Shown here: in pieces, positions 22,101-32,254 of the stretch | Position numbering within the stretch: position 1 is the stretch's first letter | How the letters are laid out: the number at the start of each line of letters is the position of its first letter | From: Sipunculus nudus | Lineage: Eukaryota > Annelida > Sipuncula > Golfingiida > Sipunculidae | Length of the DNA stretch: 64,000 nt | Assembly: GCA_026874595.1 (NCBI GenBank) | Contig: CM049312.1 | Location: 24,735,956-24,799,955 of the forward strand | Direction: 5' to 3' | Translations under genes and position numbers: made by a program | Notes under the pieces: model-generated | Seen by the model: only the letters and a program-made list of their open reading frames with translations | The model's database searches: none | Told to the model about the DNA's origin: nothing

Positions 22101-22720
22101 ACCGGGAAGTGTCCCGGAAGGGAGATGGCATACACATGATATTGCTGCTTTCTGGCCGATGGTGTGGACATAATATTGATGCCGATGGTATTGCCATTGG
22201 GTCTCTTTTACAAAAATTTCCGGGACCTATTTCTCATCCCGGTCCGCCCCTCGTGTGTTATCTACCTTTCGTTAACGAGATGGATAGCTACGAATGGTGT
22301 TGTGACTGGCTATTTTCTTATAAATGTATTTGAATAATATAAGAGAGCACGTAACCACATAATCAGAGCAGAAACTGCATTCAGTGACTCGTATTAGGAT
22401 GATCATTAATGATAAGAGAAAAGCACACATACCTTAACCTCGGGTCCAAGATTAGGAGTTCTTGCTCCTTCGGCCCTTCCGAGAATCACCTCTTCCAGCG
22501 GGTCCCAATCATTGTAGGACCGTACTGGACATGGTTCACGTGGCAGGGGTGGAGCCCGAGGGGGCGGGGGTAAATCCTGTAATACCACGTGTCTACCTGA
22601 GAATGCCCTGGCCACGGTCCCGTCAGTGAAGCGAGGATGTACTTGGCCTGTTCCGGGAAAAGTCCTACCCATGTGTCCCTGTCTAAGGCACAGGAGGACA
22701 AGGCGTGTTGTTGGTTGCAT
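15918..22720 (-). CDS. GATM: Glycine amidinotransferase, mitochondrial (seven coding exons)
   Basis: L-arginine:glycine amidinotransferase moves the amidino group of arginine to glycine, giving guanidinoacetate and ornithine, the first step of creatine synthesis. The CDS joins 22720-22433, 21617-21416, 20997-20807, 20554-20417, 19922-19802, 19404-19297 and 16168-15918. All junctions are GT-AG and in phase: 1,299 bases, 432 aa (human about 423). The N-terminus (MQPTTRLVLLCLRQGHMG) is basic and hydrophobic, consistent with mitochondrial import. Conserved blocks include SYNDWDPLEEVILGRA, EGVTVRRPEIIDY, EPCFDAAD, HIDATW and GGGFHCWTCDIRR. The catalytic residues correspond to D256, H305 and C408. 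The gene looks intact. Many molluscs rely on phosphoarginine, so an intact creatine-pathway enzyme is notable. Intron 6 holds a 2.3 kb dispersed element, and intron 4 holds a minisatellite. Confidence 0.96.
16748..16925. repeat. GATM intron 6 segment, duplicated at 26436-26610
   Basis: From 'gaaatttaagattatcatt' to 'agtgacatcgtt' this intron segment matches 26436-26610 in the same orientation with moderate divergence. It is one end of the segmental duplication that also includes exons 5 and 6. Confidence 0.8.
16928..19218 (+). mobile_element. Family A dispersed element in GATM intron 6
   Basis: It starts AGTTCAGTTGAC and ends CAGCTGAGCGTCATGACCC, then a 'ggtcactta' tail. This gives short inverted ends related to GCTCAGCTGA, as in the copies at 33251 and 37438. 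Near the left end is a CCGTC/TCCGTC-rich run, then 'ggcacaactcgtaaccgttag', then tandem units of about 120 bp each carrying AGGTCAAAGGTCA. It has no open frame and is non-autonomous. The duplicate of this locus at 26.6 kb lacks the element. Confidence 0.75.
17229..17515 (+). promoter_or_regulatory. Three perfect DR1 nuclear-receptor-type sites
   Basis: AGGTCAAAGGTCA, the direct-repeat-1 consensus bound by RXR/HNF4/COUP-TF class receptors, occurs at 17229-17241, 17369-17381 and 17503-17515. Extra half-sites (AGGTCA) lie beside them. They sit in the tandem units of the family A element inside GATM intron 6. Binding is inferred from the motif only; the repetition comes from the element itself. 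Confidence 0.45.
19297..19404 (-). CDS. GATM: GATM exon 6 (residues 314-350)
   Basis: The acceptor is CTCTTCAG. The exon encodes KPGLMLVNPDRPALHSEFF, then NGWDLVEIPRP, and the donor is A|GTAAGC. Joining to exon 7 gives an RDM codon order that aligns with the family. Confidence 0.92.
19802..19922 (-). CDS. GATM: GATM exon 5 (residues 274-314)
   Basis: The acceptor is TTCTACAG. The exon encodes NWGGYRWLQRHLAPNYRVHH and HIDATWVPL with the active-site histidine (H305), and the donor is GTAAGT in phase 1. A diverged copy with Tyr in place of this His lies at 27205-27325. Confidence 0.94.
20031..20345 (-). repeat. ~53-bp minisatellite in GATM intron 4
   Basis: About five to six imperfect units with the + strand pattern 'gacttaattgcac.tggac', then 'acctttacc..gtcgtagga', then 'gacaaac' fill most of the intron. 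Unit boundaries resemble the + strand sequence at the end of exon 4 ('gacttaactggacgaat'). The first unit carries a CCAG|GTAAGT donor-like site on the coding strand, a possible decoy donor. Confidence 0.75.
20417..20554 (-). CDS. GATM: GATM exon 4 (residues 228-273)
   Basis: It carries the EPCFDAAD motif with the active-site aspartate (D256) and GGDIFVQLSQ, then donor CAG|GTAAGT. The sequence around this exon/intron junction resembles the units of the minisatellite in the following intron. Confidence 0.94.
20807..20997 (-). CDS. GATM: GATM exon 3 (residues 164-227)
   Basis: The acceptor is TTTTAAG. The exon encodes FMSSCPRDSLLVIGNEII, the WRARAFEGLAY block and RGAKWTQAPQP, and the donor is CCG|GTAAGG. 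These blocks belong to the core fan-like propeller of amidinotransferases. Confidence 0.94.
21031..21200. repeat. 92-bp tandem duplication in GATM intron 2
   Basis: Units 21031-21122 and 21123-21200 share 'ccacatga.cagtata', 'gtcatattt' and 'ttttaacaatttgcaataaaa'. At their junction, 21102-21136, 'atactgctcatgtgg' pairs with 'ccacatgaacagtat', forming a small hairpin. Confidence 0.8.
21416..21617 (-). CDS. GATM: GATM exon 2 (residues 97-164)
   Basis: The acceptor is AATTTCAG. The exon encodes AAIRPEKWAM through EGVTVRRPEIIDY to EEG, and the donor is GTAGGC. It ends in phase 1; the split Gly codon is completed by exon 3, restoring the conserved E-x-x-G-x-x-S-x-x-P-R-D order. Confidence 0.93.
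22078..22252. mobile_element. MITE with ~35-bp imperfect TIRs in GATM intron 1
   Basis: The left end (gaggcggactggccc, then ccgggaa, then tgtcccgg) mirrors the right end (ccgggacc, then 'atcccggtccgcccctc'). The 175-bp body has no coding capacity. The ends resemble widespread non-autonomous DNA transposons. A target duplication is not clear because the flanks are GT-repeats. Confidence 0.6.
22433..22720 (-). CDS. GATM: GATM exon 1 (residues 1-96)
   Basis: It encodes the transit-peptide-like N-terminus, a proline-rich linker and SYNDWDPLEEVILGRA. It ends at GAGGTTAAG before donor GTATGT, in phase 0. The ATG at 22720 is the first in frame and starts a basic, hydrophobic leader, which is why it was chosen. 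Confidence 0.93.
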
Positions 22721-23005
22721 TCTCTCCTTCTCTCTGTGCTCACTTTCCCGATTTAAGACGCTCTCAACACGTCCTTTTGATGTTGTAATAATAATAATAA
22801 TTTAATAATAATAATAATAATAATAATAATTATAATATAGTATTAATAAGAGTGTATTACACAGTCATCGATCTGTGCTGTACACGGCATAACATGTGAA
22901 GTAAAATTTGAAAAAAAAAGATATGACAGATGCCATATATTTTAAGTACATGTATTTTACATACACACATGTATACATGCATGTATTCATACACACTCTC
23001 ACACA

Positions 23006-23056
<51 letters not shown>

Positions 23057-23425
23057 TATTTGTGTATGTTACATGTTACCATTAGGACATGCACGTACAA
23101 AATGATTAGCGTTTAAGATTGATAAAATACTCAAATCTGTTTACATTAAACGAATTTGGGTTATTAGGGAGACAATATTAATTCAACGAGACATATTGCA
23201 TATATAAATTATTATCGATTTTCATCCGTAAAAGGAGTCAAAGTGACACACGTTTTTGAGATGAAAAATATGGTAAGCAGTATATAAAATGTGACAAACT
23301 CTTAATAATAAGTTACTAAATGACACGCACACATGTATTCGAAACATGTCAGTGGCGGGATCAGTACTGGAATACTTAAGGAAAGTAGAGTTGAAACACA
23401 CACACACACACACACACACATACTA

Positions 23426-23489
<64 letters not shown>

Positions 23490-23755
23490 CCATCTTCCGG
23501 TCGGGCCAATCCCGATAACCTATCTGATCTGGCTCGATAACCCACATGATATAAACTTATTTATTTTACATGGATTGTACAAATAGTTATTATAACTAAT
23601 CGAGGCACTCTCCATGGCTCAGGTGTTGGCGTTCGGTAGTTTGCAGGGGCTTGAGGAAACCGGAGTACCAGCGGAGAGAGCCAAGCGTTTTACAACTCAG
23701 CTGTCCAGGCCCCTACTCAGCTGTCCAGGCCCCTGGATTATATTATTTGGCCGTC
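22721..23755. repeat. GATM upstream region with microsatellites
   Basis: Upstream of GATM there is an (AAT)n tract at about 22786-22833, an (AT)n tract at 23008-23049, and a compound (CA)n-(TA)n tract at 23396-23488. Open frames across them are low-complexity artefacts. At 23600-23735 there is a GC-rich block with 'gaggaaaccggagtacc' and a perfect short duplication of 'actcagctgtccaggcccc'; it may be a dispersed repeat. Confidence 0.7.
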
Positions 23756-24410
23756 CATCTTAAGATGGGTCAGACCCAATAACTGATGTCGGTTATTGGT
23801 TCAGGTCAGTCTTATGATGGGTCAGGACCAATAATTGATCGACAATGTAAAACTAGGAAAAAGCCCAATTCCCGATGTTTTTTTTTACAGAAATTGATAT
23901 TTTTGTATGTCGGTTATTGGTTCAGACCCATCTTTGGATAGATCAGGCCCAATTACCGATCAACAACGTCTAGGAATCAGGTTTTGAAATGCCGAGATGG
24001 GTCAAACCCAAAAACCGATATTTGTTTTAGGTTCAGACCCATCATGCCCAATAACCGATCAACGATATTTAATTGGCCCAAGCCATCTCCCTACGTTTAT
24101 TTACTGATAATAATAAAATTTTATACATATTTTTACCTCAAAAATAAAAAATATATCAATTTAAATTTATTTTTAACAATACAAATCAATGTACAAGGTG
24201 CAAAACCTTCGCAGGTTTTTTAAACTTTCCACTCGTGAGCTACTTTCTACATATATAAAACAGTAAAATATACAAGTTAACTTACAGTACTAGTGGATAA
24301 AAAAATGAAAACCTATTTCATCTTTTTATTCTTTTTTTTTAAATTCAGTGCTGTAAGCGTGCATCGTAGAGCATGATCGCGTGGATATTGGGTCTGACCC
24401 ATCTTAAAAT
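23756..24410. mobile_element. 655-bp element with ~24-bp inverted ends
   Basis: The left end 'catcttaagatgggtcagac' is the inverse of the right end 'gtctgacccatcttaaaat', extended on both sides by 'ccaat'/'attgg'. Inside, variants of 'gggtcagacccaataaccga' occur in both orientations, so the element is built of alternating inverted units. It has no coding capacity; a MITE or foldback element is likely. Confidence 0.65.
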
Positions 24411-24825
24411 ACATATATATAAGTGAAGACGTTCACACAGAAGAGCCCTAGTTATGCTTTAACGCAGCGCTATTACATTATAAATTGGTGCTGTTTAATG
24501 CTTATGTAATCAAGCAACTGGGTCTATATATAAATTCACTGGATGATGAATTTGGCACTCCTATCATGAGCCATCATATTCCTATTAACAAAACGCCTAA
24601 ATACGCCCCTGATTTTTTATTGTAACAGGTAAAGTAAAATTAAAAGTAATTCTTTGACATTTATGTACATATTTATCATATTTTGGGGGAGGCCCAGGTC
24701 CGACATGAATGTAAGTCCTGGATGCCCCACCGCCTTTGCCCATGTATTAATCCCCAGTTAATATGCGTAATTATTTGCTTTGTCACCTACCTTGCTGTAA
24801 CGGCGGGACACTGATGTGTATATTG

Positions 24826-25053
24826 TTATGATGTGATATATAACTCGGGCTTTGACTTGAATGGTGGCATATGTTGTACCTGGGGCAGCAACCGGCATTG
24901 TTTCTGCTGTATTTTCATCGCTCTATAATTATATAAGGTAACATGTGTTCGCGAAATGCCGCCTGCTAGTCTTGTAAAGACCAAAATAACCACATACAAA
25001 ACTATTAGCATTATTGGTAGTCCCATCGTCCTCACACACATCTCGCGCCCCAT
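24826..25053 (-). CDS. Candidate signal-anchor small protein or first exon (75 codons)
   Basis: The ATG-initiated frame has a hydrophobic stretch at about residues 13-28 (LPIMLIVLYVVILVFTR) preceded by basic residues, like a signal peptide or anchor. A basic, Cys-containing tail follows. A CCCCAG|GTACAA site inside the tail could be a splice donor, which would make this the first exon of a secreted or membrane protein. I do not recognise a family. It adjoins a long AAT/ATT triplet repeat and could be a chance frame. Confidence 0.25.
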   Translation of the reverse strand: MGREMCVRTMGLPIMLIVLYVVILVFTRLAGGISRTHVTLYNYRAMKIQQKQCRLLPQVQHMPPFKSKPELYITS

Positions 25054-25067
25054 CGTCCTGGTACGTT

Positions 25068-25146
25068 ATAATAATAATAATAATTATAGTAATAATAATA
25101 ATAATAATAACAACAATAATAATATTAATAATTTATTATTGTTGTC

Positions 25147-25181
<35 letters not shown>

Positions 25182-25366
25182 CAGGATCCGAGTAGCATAG
25201 TAGTAGTAGTGGTAGAAGTATTTTTGACTATTGGTATTAATTAGTATTTTCTTTATTATTATTATCGTTAGTATTAGCAGTACTCTTAATTTTTACCTTT
25301 TAATTATTTTATCATTATAAATTATTATGTACTTTATTATGTTTATTAAAATGTAAATTATTATGA

Positions 25367-25408
<42 letters not shown>
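25068..25408. repeat. (AAT/ATT)n triplet repeats
   Basis: AAT-type repeats run from 25068 and switch to ATT-type to about 25182. A second ATT tract lies at 25363-25408. The open frames of Asn or Leu/Tyr runs seen here are artefacts. Confidence 0.9.
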
Positions 25409-25409
<1 letters not shown>

Positions 25410-25991
25410 ATTAAGCTGATATGAGTGGGGAGAGAAGAGCGTTGTTTGTGAGGCTATCAGCGTACAGTTCTGCTTGGACTACATTATTAGCATTTTAATT
25501 TAGTAGCTGTGTTTGTTCCACAAAAAGGTCACCATACGGCATCCCATAGAAAAATATTAGATATGTTAACCAGGTGTTACTGGGTTCATTTAAGTTAATT
25601 GGTTTCATTAAGGTTTCGCTTAGATACCATTTAAAAAATTCAATGCGATAGGAAACTGCTACAATTAGGAATGTCACAAGAAATGTCGAATGTCATGCTG
25701 ACTAATTATACAACAGATATTGCTAAATGGCAAAACGAAACACAATGTCTTAGTTGAAAGTCGGGCTTTACATATGATTTGAAATCATGTTAAGCTCAAC
25801 TGGATTATTGAGGTCAAATAAATGGATATTGTGGTGGTTGAATTTGTAAGTAAATACGTGTCTCATTCTTTATCACTTATCATGGTAACTGAATTTCAAA
25901 TCAGAGACCATAATAATAGCAATTTTGCTCAATGCTTATTTAACGAGTCGTATATTTTGCATTAAAAATTCACATTAATATCAGTACGAAA

Positions 25992-26283
25992 AACATTTTC
26001 GAGGTGTAAGGTGACTCGACTGAACTCTGAGAGTAAGGAAGTTTTAGTAGTTGTCACTTCGAGGGTATTACGTTTCCTGCTCCGCGTCCTCTTTTTTAAG
26101 TGTTGACGAGCTCCAGATCTCCGAAAGTACAGGGAATAACATTTATCGAGGTGTTAGGTGACTTGACTGAACTCTGAAGGTGAGGACGTTTTCGTATTTG
26201 GTAATATGAGGGTATTAGAACGTTTCCTGTTCCGCGTCCTCTCTTCTAATTGTTGACAAGCTCTAGATCTCCGAAATCACAGC
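25992..26283. repeat. 146-bp tandem duplication
   Basis: Units start at 25992 and 26138 and share 'cgaggtgt.aggtgact.ga', 'ctgaactctga', 'ccgcgtcctct' and 'agatctccgaaa'. They are diverged, so the duplication is not recent. Confidence 0.8.
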
Positions 26284-26739
26284 TAAGACCAGTGATAAAG
26301 TCTAATCCATACTATCCGATACCAGGCAAGTCAAGGGTCCAGGCTTATTGAGTCGTGTCCAAATCCACCTTCTTTGGGTCTGAGTCATTTTATACCCGAG
26401 TCCAATACAAATATCCTTACAAAGCCATTTAAAATGAAATTTAAGATTATCATTTATATTTTTAAGTTTGTTCACAAATGCTTTTACTATTATGGATTTA
26501 CAGCTCCCTGTGCTGAGCAAAGATTTGTAAATATAGTGTTATTATTTTGTAATATTCTGTCAGTGGTTGTCACATGTACATAAGTCTTTATAATTAGTGA
26601 CATCGTTCCCTTTCTTTCGGATTCGAGATACACCCGGTCTGACTTCTCGAGTCCTCATCTTTGAGTGCACGTCAGAGTCCTAAAGCCTCGAGTCCAGGTC
26701 CGAGTCCCCAAAAAGGTGGCCTTGTTTTTGTAGGGTTAC

Positions 26740-26837
26740 TGTTAACAGTTACTGGCCGTGGCATCTCCACTAAATTCCAGCCGTTTTTTATGAAGAACGC
26801 GCTGTGGAGATCCGGACGATCAGGATTCACCAGCATT
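26740..26837 (-). pseudogene. GATM exon 6 copy, 5' end deleted
   Basis: It encodes MLVNPDRPDLHSAFF, then NGWNLVEMPRPV, without stops. About 45 bases covering the acceptor and exon start found at 19397-19440 are missing, so the exon cannot be spliced in as in the parent. The donor is GTAACC in place of GTAAGC. Confidence 0.82.
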
Positions 26838-27204
26838 AAAACGCTGAATTACATGTGTCTTTAGCTCTTTTTTTTAGATATTTCCTGGATCTAAGATGGT
26901 TACATCCAGGCAATGGCCATTAAAATGCAGAAATCATGATAAAACAATGGCGTCCCTGAACTTCAAATTGGAAGAAATTTAAAAAAAATACATGCTACAT
27001 TTCGCCACTTATTCTTTGGTGTATTTACCAAAACTTCAATGTAGTCAATAATATAGTTAACCGTCTTTTGGGCCACGATAATAATCCCTCGTTAAGGTTG
27101 ACTTAATAATATGCCTATCTATTAGATAAACAAGAGTTCAGGCTTAGTTTTAATTTGGCAATTTACAAGCCACGTGGACTAGAACTCGGATGTACGATAC
27201 TTAC

Positions 27205-27325
27205 TAAGTGGTATCCAAGTTGCGTCGATATAAAAAGGAGTTGCCTGCTTGAACGTCACGTGATGAACTCTGTAATTAGGTGCCAGGAGACGCTGTAGCC
27301 ATCTGTATCCGCTCCAAATTGTCGC
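27205..27325 (-). pseudogene. GATM exon 5 copy with His-to-Tyr at the active site
   Basis: The copy is 121 bases, the same as the parent exon, with acceptor CTACAG and donor GTAAGT intact. It encodes the GYRWLQRLLAPNYRVHH region and PFYIDATW. The parent PFHIDATW contains the catalytic-site His; here the codon is TAT. The NWGG block is also altered (IWSG). Confidence 0.85.
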
Positions 27326-27520
27326 CTGTAGATCAAGCGACGAACAGTGTGACCGCATCGTATGATTTTAAAACAAATTTGATTTATTATACGACGAACA
27401 TAAACAGGCGAACAGTAAATAAAAGACCTGCAAGACGTACCTGGACGAGGACACATTAACCGGGTTGTAGGATGACAAACCCAAGGCTTTATTGCACAAT
27501 GACACCATTACCTTCAAAAT

Positions 27521-28499
27521 GACTTATTCAAGTGCCGACCAGACATGGGCCACTCGGCCTACAACTGGCTCAATCAAGCAAAAGAAAAAAAAAGAGCTGA
27601 ATTGTTTACACTCTGCTGTAGGCTAGCCTACTTTACAATGGGGGTGGCCTATTAATGGGTCGGTACTAATATATAGATAAGCGGAGTGTTCTAGGTACGC
27701 TTGATGTTTTATACTGTCCCCCTCCCCTTATATGAAAAATACAGTTTTTTTTACAAATAAAGAAGACATTTTGGCTGTATACAAATAAAAAAACTTTTGA
27801 ACAGACGCACATAACAGCCCAAAAGTGAATAAAAAATCCTGGGGACAGATTTTTCAGGGAAAACTTGCAGCTTGCAGCTGTGCTTCGGGTCTGACAAAAT
27901 CTGACAGTATTTAGGATATATGACTGTAATATGTTAATATGTTCCCCTCCCACAATTTGCTATGGTAGCATGTCTATTCAAAAAACAGATCAGATAGTCA
28001 AAAAGTGATAACAACATAAATGGCAATTCATGCACCAGTAAAAAACATTTATGCGTGCAAAATATTTTTATATAAAGTCCAAATTGGCTGCACTGTGTCA
28101 GCATCACGACACATATTACAGTTTTACTCATGAATCACACTGATTGTGATCCTGAGCTGGTAGAATTTAAAAAGTCTTTTCCTTATTACTCAGCAAAAGG
28201 TGGCAAGTCCCATGGCAGATTTCTATTCATTTTAATGTTATAATTATTTAAATGTATATATTAGGAGCACTGGTGCTGGGCAACTTAATATGTATCCCCC
28301 GTGTTGTGGCTGTGCTGAACATACTGGTGAGGGCAGGAGGCAGAACAGGTCCTTCTCCAGCAACAATGCTAAACAAAGCAGCAGGATCTATTCCACACAA
28401 ATTGAATCATAATATATGTCAATAATGAAGAACCCTACTCTTGTTCTTGTTGAATTATTAGATGCGAAAGAAAATCAACAGTAAAATAACAGAATAGTT
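27521..28499. other. Intergenic, no gene recognised
   Basis: The part at 27610-27700 is the second copy of the dispersed repeat at 7985-8097. The rest is AT-rich with short uninformative frames. Confidence 0.5.
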
Positions 28500-28914
28500 T
28501 CTTAAAAACAGAAGAAAATCGTAAAATTAGAAATAATTACTTGTAGCGCCACCAGTTTTCGTGCACTGACAAATTTGTCAATGACATGGTCAATATTCAA
28601 GGCAAGATTCAGGATAATCCATGCATTAATTATCAAAATACTTGAGATTTTGTATCAAATTTTCAATTATTCTGAGGTGTACTGTCAAGCCCCATAGCTC
28701 GGAGGATATAGGTCACAGTGACCTAAATTCAGGTTTCCAAGGAGATTTTTTATTGATCTCTCTGGATATTCTGTTAAGGGTCTCTAGGTCCAATGGTGTC
28801 AAAACGTGCCAGTCTGACTGACAGACAGACAGACAGCTAGACGGATGGACGACGGACACTGACCGTTCACTATATGGCTCAGTTGACTTGCAGTCTGCTG
28901 AGCTAAAAAAGGCT
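28500..28914 (-). mobile_element. Family A element, truncated, minus strand
   Basis: Read on -, it starts at 28914 with AGCTCAGCAGACTGCAAGTC, then has a GTCCGTCG/CTGTC run. Next come 'aggtcactgtgaccta', 'gagctatgggg' and 'ggtggcgctac', matching 37580-37800 of the + strand copy. The other end of the family is absent. Confidence 0.75.
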
Positions 28915-29339
28915 GTGGTACACTGTTTTACCAGTTAGTTGGGATTATTCTAACACACATAAACCAAGCAATGTTCAAATACCGTCTTGCATATTGGCTA
29001 GATCCAACCAGAGCTAGTTATCCTCTTGACTCCCGTTGATCTTGGTCCATGTTCACTCACTCATGGAAAGCTCTTCCCACACATACCCAGAGAAGGCCAA
29101 ACGCAAGCATGGGTTATATGCAATATGTATTTTTGTTTGCACTATAGGAACTGGGCAGACGGACAAGACAGAATATATATTTTGACTAAACTTTGATGGA
29201 AGGTAAGTAAATAGATAGAAAGACAAGACATATACTATATTTATATACCATTTCACTATCTATATTATAAGTGGTGGTGGTGAGACTAAGCCGTTGTCAC
29301 GCAATTCCTCGGAAATTGCACGTTTTGGTCCTGAGGTAA

Positions 29340-29584
29340 TGAGAACAATGCCACGTGTCCGAGTGCAGGGGTTTTTTCCATATTTTCCCATAAATCTATA
29401 GCAAGTGGAGATAATTCCATAGATGGTCATTGCAGCGCCATCTGTCAAAAACTACTCCAACTGTGTGTATCCAGGAGATAAACTTTCACATTGTGTGGGC
29501 CTAGGTATGCCGTTTGTTTTCAGAGTTAAATTCAGAGAGGAAATTAAGTTATAGTTCTTATATTATTTATTTATTTGATTTTTT

Positions 29585-29645
<61 letters not shown>

Positions 29646-30530
29646 TAGAGGGGAGATAAGCAGGTCAGACAAAAATGAAATCCACTGAGAAGAGAGAGGA
29701 GATTAACAAGCGACACATTGGTCATGGCGCTCAGCTGAATTAAGTAGAATTTTAGCAAAAGAAACATACAAGATAATTTCTCTTTATTAGCTGTAGGAAT
29801 CGGTGGTAAAATCGTATACGATGATTGAAAGATTAAAAAAAAAAAAGAAAAATTAGCAATTATTAATCGATTATTTTATATACAATCTACAATGACGTAT
29901 GTAAATGTACGAAATTTACTGTAAAAAAGTAAACGTAAAATACTGACTGAGTAAATTAGGTCTAATATATACATCTTGCTTAATGCTGAATGAAAAAGTC
30001 AGGTTGTTGACACGTTTGTTGCACAAGGTTGTTTTATTACTGTTAGCTGTTTTGCTCCCCGTCTTCTTATATATCTCTGACAAAATTTGAATACTTATCT
30101 GGATAATTTGAATTTTTTTGGATTTGCATACATAATCCTTTGTGACTGATTATTTACAAATGCAATCGATTTTATCGAATATGATAAAAAAATAACAATC
30201 AACGATATAACCGATTAATTGACACACCACTGCTGTTTGTATAACAATTTGAAAAAGCTAAGGGGAAATGGCGTTGTACTTGGTCACAAACAGAAAATAA
30301 ATATTTGAATGCAAAACTAATACTTTGCACTTTTACTTACAACATTATGATACAAGAGCCTCTCATGAACAAATATTTGTAAAACTCTTAGTATTTCAAC
30401 TATGTGACAGTAATATATGTGTAAAATACCAACAGGTAATACGTTAAACCCTGTGAAATATGGAATGAGGAAGAAAGTGGAGATGAGCTGAACTATAATA
30501 ATACATGTTTCATTAATTTAACTTATTTAA
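29340..30530 (+). repeat. Second copy of the 12.5 kb block, with a (GA)n insert
   Basis: The homologous pieces are 29345-29460, 29705-29770 and 30460-30530. Between the first two lies an AG-rich tract at 29588-29648. No coding content is seen. Confidence 0.6.
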
Positions 30531-31316
30531 ATGCTGTAAACAAAAAAAAATTATGTTTTCTATTTAGATTAAACTAAATCTTATAAGTATATACTATACT
30601 GGGTAATACATGAAAATTATGGCAGGTCTGATACATTATAATCATGTTATACAGGCAAAAAAGTGATGGGTCTAAGAGTTATCTGAAATAATATATTTTT
30701 TTATCAACAACATTGTGTAAATATAAATATTAATTCTAAAAACAGGTTAAAAATTTGACCAATTAAGCTCACAAGTAAATTCCAGGAACTTTTTCCCAAT
30801 ATTCCTGACAGAATGTATCAGTATTAATTTATGCATAGAAAGGTCTAGCTAGCTTTAAGAGATATGAATGGAATTCTACAAAATATATATACCAAATTGC
30901 GAATTTCATTTCAGAAAGAACCTTTAAGGGATTACATTTAGAACATAAACTGAATTAAAATGAAGAGATATCAAAATCAAAACATTTAATTTATAATTAT
31001 ATGGATAAACATACCTCCTGTCGTGGTTTCAATTTATCATTGTATATAATTGACTATAAAAAAGACTCATTAATGGGTTCCGGTGAAGCGGGACGATACA
31101 AGCTTATACTATTCAAGTCTGTTGAGCATATATAACGGTATATTTTGGGTAAACGGCAAAGGAACAATCAGCCACCACGTGCCCCTCTCCCCAAACACCC
31201 CCCACCGCCCAAACAGTAGTGAACACAAGTGCCTGTGTTATGTGCCTGTGTTCTGAAAGCACTGTATATATAAGGCAAATAATAATAATTATAATAATAT
31301 TAATAAAGGCCGGTAT
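30531..31316. other. Intergenic, AT-rich, no feature seen
   Basis: Nothing coding is visible. A short C-rich stretch sits near 31180-31215. Confidence 0.5.
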
Positions 31317-31590
31317 GGTTCTCAGGCACCGCCCGCGTCAATTTTAACCCCCCCCCCCCCAACACACACATCAAAAATTTATATCTTGATTTTCATCTTT
31401 CAAGAAGATAAAAAAATATAATTTTTCTAAGATTTCCTTTGTTATGTAGTGATTTTACCTGATTTCTACCAAATACTGTATTATCATGCTTTTTCTTGAT
31501 CAAATGACATTTGAATCGAAACATAAAAAAAATGTAACAAAAACAAAATCGGACACCCGCATTGATTAAAAAAGTGCTTGCATGAGAACC
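31317..31590. mobile_element. 274-bp MITE with GGTTCTCA ends
   Basis: The left end GGTTCTCAGGCAC and the right end (reverse complement GGTTCTCATGCAAGCAC) are inverted repeats. The body contains 'cgcgtcaattttaaccccc' with a 13-base C run. A related copy in inverse orientation lies at about 40620-40766, which supports mobility. Confidence 0.65.
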
Positions 31591-31748
31591 TAGTATTTTT
31601 TTTTGGCCTAACCAAAGAGATTATTAACTGCTTGGTATAACGTTGAGTAGATTAAATTAAAATGTACAGTAAAACTATTCAAAGGAGTTGTTAAAATTAA
31701 TTTTATTTATTATTCATCGGCATCATCATTTTAAAGGCATGGCTTCAT

Positions 31749-31764
31749 CTCTTTCTCTCTCTCT

Positions 31765-31802
<38 letters not shown>
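31749..31802. repeat. (CT)n microsatellite
   Basis: Nearly pure CT dinucleotide repeat. The Arg/Glu-rich minus-strand frame across it is an artefact. Confidence 0.95.
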
Positions 31803-31806
<4 letters not shown>

Positions 31807-32254
31807 TATCAATAATTTCTCCCAAATTCGCTTTTATTTCCATTTCATGCATTATTGATTGTTCCCCTTTCCAGCTAAGTCTTTGGATCACAAGGCCCAC
31901 GTACATGATCATAAATATGTGTTTGTCTCCAAAGGGGCACATGCCGGGTTGGTTAAAGGTCGAGTAACTTGATTTGAGCCGGGTTCGTAAAGGACGTATT
32001 TTCAATCAGCATTCAGGCGGGTTACGTTTGGTCCGAAGTGGTTGCTTGAAAGTTTCCTTGTTCGTCGCTGTTCGTACCAAGAAAAAAAGGACCAAGCCTA
32101 CAACTATACACGGTTAAGGCTGTCAGTGTAAGTACCGTGTGTATTTTTAAATGAACGTCAAAATTATATCTGGATACACAAGTAACGACCGTGGTAAACC
32201 AATGCTTGGCAGCATAGCGGGCGATAATAGAAGGATTTGGGCTAATGTTTGTAA

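Larger units (their letters stand above)
26436..27520 (-). pseudogene. Partial GATM duplicate (exons 5-6 and introns)
   Basis: This segment is colinear with 16748-16925 plus 19280-20100 of GATM and in the same orientation. It covers part of intron 6, exon 6, intron 5, exon 5 and the start of intron 4. It lies 5' of the functional gene. Exon 6 has lost its first bases and the acceptor. Exon 5 keeps its length and both splice sites but carries the active-site His-to-Tyr change. No copies of exons 1-4 or 7 are visible nearby, so it cannot make an enzyme alone. Confidence 0.85.
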
